Shown here piece by piece: positions 53,052 through 60,898 of a stretch of DNA of 64,000 nt (position 1 is the stretch's first letter; every line of letters begins with the position of its first letter). Both the position numbers and the translations under genes were made by a program. The notes under the pieces were generated by a model that saw only the letters and a list, made by a program, of their open reading frames with translations, was not told the DNA's origin and did no database searches. The DNA comes from Saccharibacillus sacchari DSM 19268 (GTDB taxonomy: Bacteria; Bacillota; Bacilli; Paenibacillales; Paenibacillaceae), in contig NZ_KK073875.1 in NCBI RefSeq assembly GCF_000585395.1, positions 3,026,177 through 3,090,176 on the forward strand. The letters run 5' to 3'.

Positions 53052-54323
53052 ATGCTGGGCAAGATCAAAAATATCGACTGGACGATTGTAGTTATTTTGT
53101 TGATGTTGGCGGGGATATGTATTCCTGTCATTCATAGCGCAGTATCAAGCGGAAGCAATGCGAAAATGGCAGGCTCCGAAACGCTGATGGCCGTATATTA
53201 TGTGCTTGGTTTCGTAGCGTTGTTCATCATTACTTTTGTCGACTATCGACTGCTCGTTAAGTATGCTTTGTACTTGTATATCTTCGGCATCGGCGTGTTG
53301 ATGTTGGTATGGAGTCCGCTGAGCAGCGAAGGGATCAACGGCGCAAACGGATGGATTCGGGTGCTTGGAGTCAGCGTGCAGCCGGCGGAACTTTTCAAAT
53401 TGATTCTGATTATCGGAATCGGAGCATTTTTGGCTCGTAAGCAAACGGCCAAGCTTGGGTTTTGGAGAGATGTCTTACCGATCGTTTTGGTCGCGGTGGT
53501 TCCGTTCATGATTGTCATTGCACAGAACGATTTGGGCAACGCGCTTTGTTATGCTATCATTTTGGCAGCTTTATTATGGATAGGAAACATCAAATATACG
53601 CATGTCTTGATTTTCGGAGTGTTGGCGGGAGGCGTTTTGTACGGTGGTATCACGGCATATCGCAGCTTTCGTACCGAAATCGAGGAATTCATGAAAATTC
53701 ATATGCCCAGCCAAAAACATTACTTGGTAAGGCTAGATCCTATTTTGATGCCGGATGCGGCTGGAGACAGCTATCATGCAGAACGTGCCCTTGAGTCGAT
53801 CGCGAGCGGCGGCATGCTTGGAAAAGGCTATATGGCAGGCGACTTGTCTTCCAAAGTTCCTTACACCTACGCCGATTCTATCATCACCGTGATTGGCGAG
53901 GAATTTGGTTTCGTAGGTATGGCTTTTTTGTTACTGCTTTACTTTATTTTGATCCACCGCATGATCGTAATTGCTTTGGAGTGTAGGGATCGGTCGGGTC
54001 CTTTTATCATCGTAGGCATCGTAGCGATGTTCCTATATCAAATTTTCGAAAATATCGGCATGAATATCGGTATTATGCCTATTACAGGAATCACGCTTCC
54101 GTTTATCAGTTACGGCGGAACGTCATTACTGATCAATATGGCAAGTATGGGAATCGTCATGAGTATTCATGTGCATAATCAGGAAGTCATCAAGATGGAG
54201 GATCGATTGCAAACAGACCATCTGGATGAGTTGGGCAAAGAAGCAGAGTACAAGCCTCGCGGCTTCAAGTGGCCTTCATTAGGATTCGGCCGGGCTAGAG
54301 CTTCGAGAGACAAAAGCAAGTGA
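53052..54323 (+). CDS. FtsW/RodA/SpoVE family glycosyltransferase, second tandem copy
   Basis: SEDS protein of 423 residues, similar to the first copy over its whole length (both start with K-x-I-D-W-T, share QPAELFK, QNDLGNAL, YADSI/YSDSI and PFISYGGTSLLINMAS). It differs in a charged C-terminal tail (EDRLQTDHLDELGKEAEYKP) and in a more AT-rich coding sequence, which suggests a different age or origin of the copy. ATG 53052 follows GGGAGGCTGCGGCG. The genes are 151 bases apart. A role in spore or alternative wall synthesis is possible but not shown. Confidence 0.92.
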   Translation: MLGKIKNIDWTIVVILLMLAGICIPVIHSAVSSGSNAKMAGSETLMAVYYVLGFVALFIITFVDYRLLVKYALYLYIFGIGVLMLVWSPLSSEGINGANGWIRVLGVSVQPAELFKLILIIGIGAFLARKQTAKLGFWRDVLPIVLVAVVPFMIVIAQNDLGNALCYAIILAALLWIGNIKYTHVLIFGVLAGGVLYGGITAYRSFRTEIEEFMKIHMPSQKHYLVRLDPILMPDAAGDSYHAERALESIASGGMLGKGYMAGDLSSKVPYTYADSIITVIGEEFGFVGMAFLLLLYFILIHRMIVIALECRDRSGPFIIVGIVAMFLYQIFENIGMNIGIMPITGITLPFISYGGTSLLINMASMGIVMSIHVHNQEVIKMEDRLQTDHLDELGKEAEYKPRGFKWPSLGFGRARASRDKSK

Positions 54324-54347
54324 TGTAAAGTGAGAGGGGTCAAAGGC

Positions 54348-55571
54348 ATGCAAGAACGCATCGATACGCAGATCTGGGAACTTGGCGAGCAGGGTTCCAC
54401 GGGGAACAATGCTCGAAAGGTTTTGGGAAGTGCGTCCGTTCGAGAAGCCGCTGCCTTGCTCGCCGAAGGCAAACTCATCGCTTTTCCGACCGAAACCGTC
54501 TACGGATTGGGCGCTGATGCCCGAAATACAGACGCTGTAGCCGGAATTTTCGCAGCCAAAGGCCGTCCTTCCGACAACCCGCTGATCGTGCACATCGCGA
54601 ATCGTTCGGAGCTGGACGCGTTTGTAGCAGAAGTATCCGAATCGGACGAAAAGTTGATGGCTGCTTTTTGGCCGGGACCGCTGACGCTGGTGTTGCCGGT
54701 TCGCCCTGGCGCTTTATCTCCCAAGGTGACGGCCGGCTTGGACACGGTTGCGGTTCGCATGCCGGATCATCCGGTTGCTTTGGAATTGATTCGAGCTTCC
54801 GGCTGTCCGCTTGCGGCACCGAGCGCCAATCGTTCCGGCCGTCCGAGTCCCACGCTTGCTTCCCATGTGCGGGAGGATCTGAACGGCCGTATCGACGGGA
54901 TCGTGGATGGCGGTCCGGCAGGAGTCGGCGTGGAATCGACCGTGGTGCGGACGAATACGCTCGGCGGCGCAACCGTGCTTCGTCCGGGCGGCGTATCGGT
55001 CGATGAACTAAGTCGGGTTCTTGATGCTCCGGTAAGCCAAGTGTCCGCCGACCATGGAGCAGACCTTGATCCGGAGGCGGTCACGGCCGAGGCAGAACCC
55101 ATACAATCATCGCCGACTGAAGCCGGATCGCATAACGCCGAACTCCGCAGCGAGTTACGGGATGATATTACGCAAGGCGGCGCGACGGAAGAAGCTCCTC
55201 GTTCGCCGGGGATGAAGTATACGCATTACGCGCCGAGCGGACAGCTTGAGGTCGTCAGCGGTTCGGACGATCAGGTTGAAAAGAAAATTCGTGAGCGTCT
55301 TGCTGCTGCGCGGGTACGCGGAGAAAAGACAGGCGTGTTGGTATTTGACGAACACTTGGCTCATTATGAACAATTGGCTGACGTCGTGTTGTCTTTGGGG
55401 AGCCAGTATGATCTGCGTGAAGCGGCTTCCCGTTTATACGCGGCGTTGCGACAATTCGACGAGTCAGGTACGACATATATGCTGGCGGAAGGCTGCTCGG
55501 AAGAAGGCATCGGCTTGGCGATCATGAATCGGATGAGCAAAGCGGCCGGCGGACGTATTCATCGGGTTTGA
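54348..55571 (+). CDS. ywlC: Threonylcarbamoyl-AMP synthase (Sua5/YwlC)
   Basis: Enzyme of 407 residues making threonylcarbamoyl-AMP from threonine, bicarbonate and ATP, the first step of t6A37 in tRNA. The YrdC core has LIAFPTETVYGLGADARNT, IFAAKGRPSDNPLIVHI, FWPGPLTLVL, VAVRMPDHPVALELI and APSANRSGRPSPT. A Sua5 C-terminal domain (KYTHYAPSGQLEVV onward) follows. Between them is an unusually long linker of about 55 acidic and polar residues (near 240-295) that is poorly conserved in type. ATG 54348 is behind GAGAGGGG. It is followed by ywlE, as in B. subtilis. Confidence 0.95.
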   Translation: MQERIDTQIWELGEQGSTGNNARKVLGSASVREAAALLAEGKLIAFPTETVYGLGADARNTDAVAGIFAAKGRPSDNPLIVHIANRSELDAFVAEVSESDEKLMAAFWPGPLTLVLPVRPGALSPKVTAGLDTVAVRMPDHPVALELIRASGCPLAAPSANRSGRPSPTLASHVREDLNGRIDGIVDGGPAGVGVESTVVRTNTLGGATVLRPGGVSVDELSRVLDAPVSQVSADHGADLDPEAVTAEAEPIQSSPTEAGSHNAELRSELRDDITQGGATEEAPRSPGMKYTHYAPSGQLEVVSGSDDQVEKKIRERLAAARVRGEKTGVLVFDEHLAHYEQLADVVLSLGSQYDLREAASRLYAALRQFDESGTTYMLAEGCSEEGIGLAIMNRMSKAAGGRIHRV

Positions 55572-55607
55572 TTTTAAAAACACTTTTACGCAAAGGAGAC
55601 GGTTCGC

Positions 55608-56189
55608 TTGAAACATATTTTATTCGTATGCACGGGTAACACTTGCCGGAGTCCGATGGCTGAAGGTTTGCTGCGCCAAATGGCGCGGGAGCGCGGCGTA
55701 GAGGTGGATGTTCGCTCGGCCGGCGTGGCTGCATCGTGGGGCGTGCCGATCTCCCGCCATGCGGAGGGCGTTCTGCGCGACCACAGCATCAACGATCGTT
55801 TGACCTCTTCTCCGTTGGATCGGGATCTAGTGGAGTGGGCGGACTTGATTCTGACGCTAACCGGGTCGCATAAAAGCCATGTACTGAGTTATTTTCCCGA
55901 AGCATTCGAGCGTGTCTACACCTTGAAGGAATACGTGGAAAATGATCCTGAGGTGTTGGCCGACCTGGAAGAGTTGGATAGTTTGACGGCGTCGGCCGAG
56001 TTGTCGCGCGCGCTAGGCGAAGCCGTGGACGCGACCGTGCGTCAGCGGATGATCGAGCTGCGCCAGCGTATTCCGATCTTCGATATTTCCGATCCGTTCG
56101 GCGGTTCGCGAGACGATTATGAATCGACGGCGGCCGAGATTCGGACGGCGCTGGATCGACTGCTGGATAAGCTGGAGAACATCGGGTAA
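55608..56189 (+). CDS. ywlE: Protein-arginine phosphatase / low-molecular-weight phosphatase YwlE
   Basis: Phosphatase of 193 residues. The P-loop FVCTGNTCRSPMAEG holds the nucleophile Cys8 and Arg; the Thr in CTGNTCR is the residue that gives B. subtilis YwlE its preference for phospho-arginine over phospho-tyrosine. The general acid Asp lies in ISDPFGGSRDDY. YwlE reverses McsB arginine phosphorylation, which marks proteins for ClpCP. It is about 40 residues longer than YwlE of B. subtilis, with extra sequence in the middle (ELDSLTASAELSRALGEA). TTG 55608 follows AAAGGAGA by 8 bases. Confidence 0.92.
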   Translation: MKHILFVCTGNTCRSPMAEGLLRQMARERGVEVDVRSAGVAASWGVPISRHAEGVLRDHSINDRLTSSPLDRDLVEWADLILTLTGSHKSHVLSYFPEAFERVYTLKEYVENDPEVLADLEELDSLTASAELSRALGEAVDATVRQRMIELRQRIPIFDISDPFGGSRDDYESTAAEIRTALDRLLDKLENIG

Positions 56190-56217
56190 GCGTAAAAGTA
56201 TAGTCAAAACATACAGC

Positions 56218-56254
56218 AAGCCGCCTGCGGATTTCGGTGCAGGCGGCTTTTTGC
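56218..56254 (+). terminator. Terminator after ywlE
   Basis: AAGCCGCCTGC pairs with GCAGGCGGCTT around GGATTTCGGT and is followed by TTTTTG. Confidence 0.9.
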
Positions 56255-56311
56255 GTAGCGCTTGACGGGAGTGCGCGTGCATAAGAAATCAGAGAAGTAA
56301 TCGGCGCAGAT

Positions 56312-56362
56312 TAGGGCGTGTACGCAAAATCTGCTTCCGGCGGAGTTTGCGTACACGCCCTA
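56312..56362. repeat. Perfect 17-bp inverted repeat
   Basis: TAGGGCGTGTACGCAAA (56312-56328) and TTTGCGTACACGCCCTA (56346-56362) are exact complements around a 17-base loop. There is no T run, so it is not a normal terminator. It lies between ywlE and repeat family 2, copy 2. Confidence 0.75.
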
Positions 56363-56397
56363 GAAAAATGGGCGAGCAAAGATTTTCAAGGACAGGG

Positions 56398-56668
56398 ACT
56401 TGAGACAGCTAACGGAACGAGATGACGCTTAGAAGCTGTTTTTGAGGGTTCGAAAAATCTAACGGAACGAGGCGACGCTTAGCGTGAAAAATGGCCGGAT
56501 TTCGGTGGGAAAAGCGGAAAAATAAGCGTCTAACGGCAATACGATCCGTTAAAATCGCGGAGAGGGTTGATTTCGGCTTCTAAAGGACATAGAATCCGTT
56601 AGCCGAGCCGAGCCGAGCCGAGCCGAGCCGAGCCGAGCCGAGCCGAGCCGAGCCGAGCCGAGCCGAGC
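56398..56668. repeat. Repeat family 2, copy 2, ending in a GCCGA array
   Basis: Two units of the form AACGGAACGAGRYGACGCTTAG occur at about 56409 and 56459. The core from 56524 (AGCGTCTAACGGCAATACGA onward) matches 25807-25883 almost base for base, then about 13.4 copies of GCCGA (56602-56668) follow. No gene is seen in 56255-56780. Confidence 0.93.
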
Positions 56669-56780
56669 TTTTGCATCATTACCGAACGTCTGTGAAATGC
56701 TTCTCATTATTTGTCCGTATTTCGCACGAATTTAAGTTGATTTTTGCCCTTTGTTGTCTTATGATGAAGGGGAAATTGCA

Positions 56781-56856
56781 GATCCGGTGTAACTGGCGAC
56801 GAGTGTGGGTTCAACCACGATGGAGCACCGGAGTAATCGGCCGGTCGCCTGGGCAA
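56781..56856 (+). ncRNA. ZTP riboswitch aptamer (pfl motif)
   Basis: The conserved parts of the pfl motif occur in order: CCGGTG opening stem, AACTGGCGACGAG, hairpin GTGGGTTCAACCAC, GGAGCACCGG closing the first stem, and the distal GGTCGCCTGGGCA. The aptamer binds ZTP or ZMP, which accumulate when 10-formyl-tetrahydrofolate is low. It sits ahead of ywlG-glyA, and serine hydroxymethyltransferase feeds one-carbon units, so this is the expected target class. The following hairpin at 56855-56900 completes an on-switch controlled at the level of transcription. Confidence 0.93.
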
Positions 56857-56903
56857 AGAGCAGCTTCGCGCGTTTTTACGCGCGCGGTCGCTCTTTTTGT
56901 TTT
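56855..56903 (+). terminator. Expression-platform terminator of the ZTP riboswitch
   Basis: AAAGAGC...CGCGCG pairs with CGCGCG...GCTCTTT around TTTTTA and ends in TTTTTGTTTTTT. The first bases overlap the GGGCA end of the aptamer, so ligand binding would compete with terminator formation. Confidence 0.9.
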
Positions 56904-57028
56904 TTAATCCACGTTCCGCTCCGACTACTCGCTTTCCTTTGAGCGATTTCGGCGTTATGATCGTTAAAGGAAAGCCGTGGCGCAGTCGCTGTTTGACTGC
57001 GAACGGCATTAGCGAAGGAGTGACGGAG

Positions 57029-57613
57029 ATGAAGCAGGAACACGAGAATTCGATTCGCCTTCAGGTAACGCTTGCGGTACGTGAATTGGCGGAGAGTGCC
57101 GGACTGAAGCCGGGCAAGATTCTGGTGATCGGCACCAGCACAAGCGAAGTGGCAGGCCAGCGGATCGGAACTTCGGGAGCACTCGAAGTCGCCCAATCGC
57201 TGCTGGCGGGCATTCGCGAGGTTCAGCAAGAGTTTGGTTTCGACGTGGCCTACCAATGCTGCGAACATCTCAATCGCGCACTTGTGGTCGAGCGTTCGCT
57301 GCTGGAGCGACTCAATCTGCGTGAAGTATCGGCCGTGCCGGTACCCAAAGCAGGCGGCTCCATGGCTTCCGCAGCGTATCGCGACATGCAGGAGCCTGCG
57401 CTGGCCGAGAGTATCGAGGCTCATGCGGGTCTGGACATCGGCGAGACGCTGATCGGGATGCATTTGCGCCGTGTGGCGGTTCCGCTTCGGCTGTCGGTCA
57501 GACAGATCGGCGAAGCCCGAGTGAACGCCGCGCTGACCCGTCCTCCGCTGATCGGCGGGGAACGCGCAGTCTACCGTTTGGCGGAGAATGAAGATTCAAC
57601 TTTTTGCGAATAA
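57029..57613 (+). CDS. ywlG: YwlG family protein (TIGR01440, UPF0340)
   Basis: Conserved Firmicutes protein of 194 residues of unknown biochemical function. The family pattern is visible in [38 protein letters not shown] and [23 protein letters not shown] (each quoted in short). ATG 57029 is behind AAGGAGTGACGGAG. It is first in the ZTP-controlled unit and is followed by glyA after 35 bases, as in B. subtilis. Its place under a ZTP riboswitch suggests a link to one-carbon or purine metabolism, which is inference only. Confidence 0.93.
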   Translation: MKQEHENSIRLQVTLAVRELAESAGLKPGKILVIGTSTSEVAGQRIGTSGALEVAQSLLAGIREVQQEFGFDVAYQCCEHLNRALVVERSLLERLNLREVSAVPVPKAGGSMASAAYRDMQEPALAESIEAHAGLDIGETLIGMHLRRVAVPLRLSVRQIGEARVNAALTRPPLIGGERAVYRLAENEDSTFCE

Positions 57614-57648
57614 CGACATTTTTCAAACCCAGGGAGGAATACGTTAAC

Positions 57649-58896
57649 ATGGAAAACTTGAGAAAAAGTGACCCGGCCGTACTGAAAGCAATGGGACTGG
57701 AACTGGATCGTCAAAAAGCCAACATCGAGCTGATCGCATCCGAGAATATCGTGAGCGAAGCGGTTATCGAAGCCATGGGCTCGGTGCTGACCAATAAATA
57801 TGCAGAAGGCTACCCGGGCAAACGTTACTACGGCGGCTGCGAGCATGTCGACGTCGTTGAAGATCTGGCGCGCGACCGTGCCAAAGAACTGTTCGGCGCA
57901 GAGCATGTCAACGTGCAGCCTCACTCCGGCGCGCAAGCCAACCTGGGCGTATATCTGGCAGCACTCAAAGCAGGCGATACCGTTCTGGGCATGAACTTGG
58001 CACACGGCGGTCACTTGACGCACGGCAGCCCGGTTAACGCTTCGGGTATCCTGTACAACTTCGTGGCTTACGGCGTACGCGAAGACAACTTCCGTATCGA
58101 CTATGACGACGTGCGTAAGGCTGCATTCAAACACCGCCCTCGCATGCTCGTTGCCGGTGCAAGCGCGTATCCGCGCACGATCGATTTCGAAGCACTGGCT
58201 TCGATCGCAAACGACGTTGGCGCACTGTTCATGGTCGACATGGCGCATATCGCGGGTCTGGTCGCTGCGGGTCTGCATCCGTCGCCGGTTCCGCATGCAC
58301 ACTTCGTAACGACAACGACGCATAAAACGCTTCGCGGACCGCGCGGCGGCATGATTATGTGTAAACAACCTTGGGCGCAAGCGATCGACAAAGCGATGTT
58401 CCCGGGTACGCAAGGCGGACCTCTGATGCACGTGATCGCTTCGAAAGCCGTTGCTTTCGGCGAAGCGCTTGATCCGTCGTTCAAAGTGTACGCACAGAAC
58501 GTGATCGACAACGCTCGCGTATTGGCGGACACGCTGATCGGCGAAGGCATCAACATCGTTTCCGGCGGTACCGACAACCACTTGATGCTGATCGACACGC
58601 GCGGCGTCGGCATCACGGGTAAAGAAGCGGAGCATGTCCTTGACTCCGTCGGCATCACGGTCAACAAAAACGCGATTCCGTTCGACACGACAAGCCCGTT
58701 CATCACAAGCGGCATCCGTCTGGGTACGCCGGCCGCGACTTCCCGCGGCATGGACCAAGACGCCATGAAGTCGATCGGACAGATCATCGCTTCCGTGCTG
58801 AAATCGCCTAAAGACGAGTCCGTTCTGGACAAAGCACGTGCAGACGTGAAAGAACTGACCGACCGCTTCCCACTGTATCCTAGCTTGCAATACTAA
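57649..58896 (+). CDS. glyA: Serine hydroxymethyltransferase
   Basis: PLP enzyme of 415 residues that converts serine and tetrahydrofolate to glycine and methylene-tetrahydrofolate in the cytoplasm. Family parts include [36 protein letters not shown], the PLP lysine in [16 protein letters not shown], and [17 protein letters not shown] 57649 follows GGGAGGAAT. It is expressed with ywlG from the ZTP-controlled promoter and ends in a strong terminator. Length and motifs are fully normal. Confidence 0.98.
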   Translation: MENLRKSDPAVLKAMGLELDRQKANIELIASENIVSEAVIEAMGSVLTNKYAEGYPGKRYYGGCEHVDVVEDLARDRAKELFGAEHVNVQPHSGAQANLGVYLAALKAGDTVLGMNLAHGGHLTHGSPVNASGILYNFVAYGVREDNFRIDYDDVRKAAFKHRPRMLVAGASAYPRTIDFEALASIANDVGALFMVDMAHIAGLVAAGLHPSPVPHAHFVTTTTHKTLRGPRGGMIMCKQPWAQAIDKAMFPGTQGGPLMHVIASKAVAFGEALDPSFKVYAQNVIDNARVLADTLIGEGINIVSGGTDNHLMLIDTRGVGITGKEAEHVLDSVGITVNKNAIPFDTTSPFITSGIRLGTPAATSRGMDQDAMKSIGQIIASVLKSPKDESVLDKARADVKELTDRFPLYPSLQY

Positions 58897-58927
58897 TATT
58901 TTTCTGCGATCACGCACCTGACTGCAT

Positions 58928-58973
58928 AAAGTCGCCTTAGAGCCGTACATCGGTTTTAAGGCGGCTTTTTTGC
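58928..58973 (+). terminator. Terminator after glyA
   Basis: AAGTCGCCTTA pairs with TAAGGCGGCTT around a loop of about 16 bases and is followed by TTTTTT. Confidence 0.88.
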
Positions 58974-59096
58974 GTTGTCGGAAAACCTGTCTTCCCACAC
59001 AAACGTAACTTACTCGACAACCCGCGAAAAAGGTAATCCCTCCCTGAATGTTTCTGGCAATTTCAGGATGTGTGACAGACAGCAGCCAAAATGGGG

Positions 59097-59128
59097 TATA
59101 TAATCATTACGTTTTGCAATCGCTTTAA
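59097..59128 (+). promoter_or_regulatory. -10-like box and partial cre before the ABC transporter
   Basis: TATATAAT (59097-59104) is followed by TGCAATCGCTTTAA (59115-59128), which has 12 of 14 positions of the catabolite-responsive element TGWAANCGNTNWCA. A cre just behind the promoter would let CcpA block transcription when preferred sugar is present. No good -35 is seen. Confidence 0.45.
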
Positions 59129-59167
59129 TCTTTCAGGTACATAAAAAAGCAGAGGGAGAGGATACGG

Positions 59168-60049
59168 TTGAGCCGCAAAAAACTTTCGCAACTTTCGCAG
59201 CAGCTCGTTTTCGTGGGCCCGACGACGATCTTTTTCACGTTAATCGTCCTGGTGCCGTTCTTGCTCGGTGTTTACTACTCCATGACCAACTGGAACGGAG
59301 TATCGACCAGCGTCGAGTTCGTGGGCTTCAGCAACTACGTACATATTTTTACGTCGGATCCCGAGTTCCGCAATTCGTTCTGGTTTACGGTAAGGTTTAC
59401 GGTGATTGCCGTAGTCGGCGCGAATCTGCTCGGATTTTTCCTGGCGTATTTCCTGACCAAGCCGTTGAAAAGCAAAAATATTTTGCGGACCGTCTTTTTC
59501 ATGCCCAACATGATCGGAGGTCTGCTGCTCGGCTTTATCTGGCAGTTCATCTTCGTGCGCGGATTCGCGGCAATCGGGGAAGCGACGGGCTGGTCATTTT
59601 TCAATCTGCCGTGGCTGGGCGACGAACCGACAGCATTCTGGGGCATCGTGATCGTGTTCGTATGGCAGTACGCAGGTTACTTGATGGTCATCTATATCGC
59701 GTCGCTCGGCAATGTGTCCAAAGACGTGCTGGAATCGGCCGAGATCGACGGAGCGAACCGCAGCCAAGTCCTGTGGAAAATCATCGTGCCGCTCATCATG
59801 CCCGCCGTGACCGTCTGCTTGTTCCTCGCGATCTCCTGGTCTTTTAAAATGTTCGACTTGAACCTGGCGCTGACCAACGGCGGACCGTTCAACGCGACCC
59901 GTTCGGTAGCGCTCGACATTTACCGCGAAGCGTTTACGAACAGTCGACTCGGATTGGGTACGGCCAAAGCCGTCATCTTCTTCGTCATCGTCGCGATCAT
60001 CACGGCTCTTCAAGTACGGGCGACCAAGCGCAGGGAGGTTGAAGCGTAA
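59168..60049 (+). CDS. Carbohydrate ABC transporter permease, MalF type
   Basis: Membrane permease of 293 residues with six helices. It starts with the typical FVGPTTIFFTLIVLVPFLLGVYYSM and carries the ATPase-contact EAA loop ESAEIDGANRSQVLWKIIVPLI. The start is TTG 59168 behind AGAGGGAGAGGATACGG. It forms an operon with the MalG-type permease (one-base overlap) and the binding protein. The transported sugar is not evident. Confidence 0.94.
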   Translation: MSRKKLSQLSQQLVFVGPTTIFFTLIVLVPFLLGVYYSMTNWNGVSTSVEFVGFSNYVHIFTSDPEFRNSFWFTVRFTVIAVVGANLLGFFLAYFLTKPLKSKNILRTVFFMPNMIGGLLLGFIWQFIFVRGFAAIGEATGWSFFNLPWLGDEPTAFWGIVIVFVWQYAGYLMVIYIASLGNVSKDVLESAEIDGANRSQVLWKIIVPLIMPAVTVCLFLAISWSFKMFDLNLALTNGGPFNATRSVALDIYREAFTNSRLGLGTAKAVIFFVIVAIITALQVRATKRREVEA

Positions 60050-60885
60050 TGGAACAAGATACGAAATATCGCATTCCCACATTGATTATCGAGATCGTTC
60101 TTATTCTGATCGGCCTGCTGTTCTTGGTGCCGTTCTACTTCCTGATCTCCAACTCTTTGAAAACGTTCGGAGAAATTCTGTCGGATGCGGCGGCGCTGCC
60201 GAGTACGCTTCAATGGTCCAACTACAAGTCGGGCTGGGAGGCGATCAACTTCCCGTCCGCTTTTAAAAACTCGCTGATCATTACGGTCGTCAGCAACGTA
60301 CTGTTGGTACTGCTCAGTTCGATGACGGCTTATCAGATGGTGCGGCACAACACGAAGTTCAACAAAGCGCTGCTTGCCTTGTTCGTGGCCGCGATGGTCA
60401 TTCCGTTCCAATCGATCATGCTTCCGCTTACGGACGTGACGAGCCGGATCGGACTCAGCGACAGCCTGATCGGCCTGATTATCGCTTACCTGGGCTTCGG
60501 CGCGCCGCTGTCGGTATTCCTTTTCCACGGCAGCATGAAGTCGATCCCGCTCGAAATCGAGCAGGCGGCGCGGGTAGACGGTTCCGGCACGTACGGCGTC
60601 TTTTTCCGTATCGTGTATCCGATGATGCGTCCGATGTACGTGACGATCATTATCCTCAACACCCTCTGGATCTGGAACGATTACCTGCTGCCGTCGCTCA
60701 TGCTGACCAGCGAAAGTTTGCAGACGATTCCGATCGCGACATACATGCTGTTCGGTCAATATACGAAGCAATGGGACTTGGCGCTTCCGGCACTGGTGCT
60801 GGGGATCGCTCCGGTCATCATCTTTTTCTTGGCTATGCAAAAATACATCGTGTCCGGCATTGCGGCGGGCGCCGTGAAAGGGTAA
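60049..60885 (+). CDS. Carbohydrate ABC transporter permease, MalG type
   Basis: Membrane permease of 278 residues with six helices and the EAA loop EQAARVDGSGTYGVFFRIVYPMM. The C-terminus ends with KYIVSGIAAGAVKG, the usual MalG-type ending. ATG 60049 overlaps the stop of the first permease by one base, so translation is coupled. It pairs with the MalF-type permease to form the channel. The ATPase must come from elsewhere, as with the shared MsmX/MsmK-type ATPase in other Firmicutes. Confidence 0.94.
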   Translation: MEQDTKYRIPTLIIEIVLILIGLLFLVPFYFLISNSLKTFGEILSDAAALPSTLQWSNYKSGWEAINFPSAFKNSLIITVVSNVLLVLLSSMTAYQMVRHNTKFNKALLALFVAAMVIPFQSIMLPLTDVTSRIGLSDSLIGLIIAYLGFGAPLSVFLFHGSMKSIPLEIEQAARVDGSGTYGVFFRIVYPMMRPMYVTIIILNTLWIWNDYLLPSLMLTSESLQTIPIATYMLFGQYTKQWDLALPALVLGIAPVIIFFLAMQKYIVSGIAAGAVKG

Positions 60886-60898
60886 GGGGGAGAGTCGT

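Noticed and set aside
58989-59012. Possible fifth copy of palindrome family 1
   Set aside because: Only a short stretch (TCTTCCCACACAAACGTAAC) resembles the right end; there is no opposite arm, so it is not listed as a repeat.
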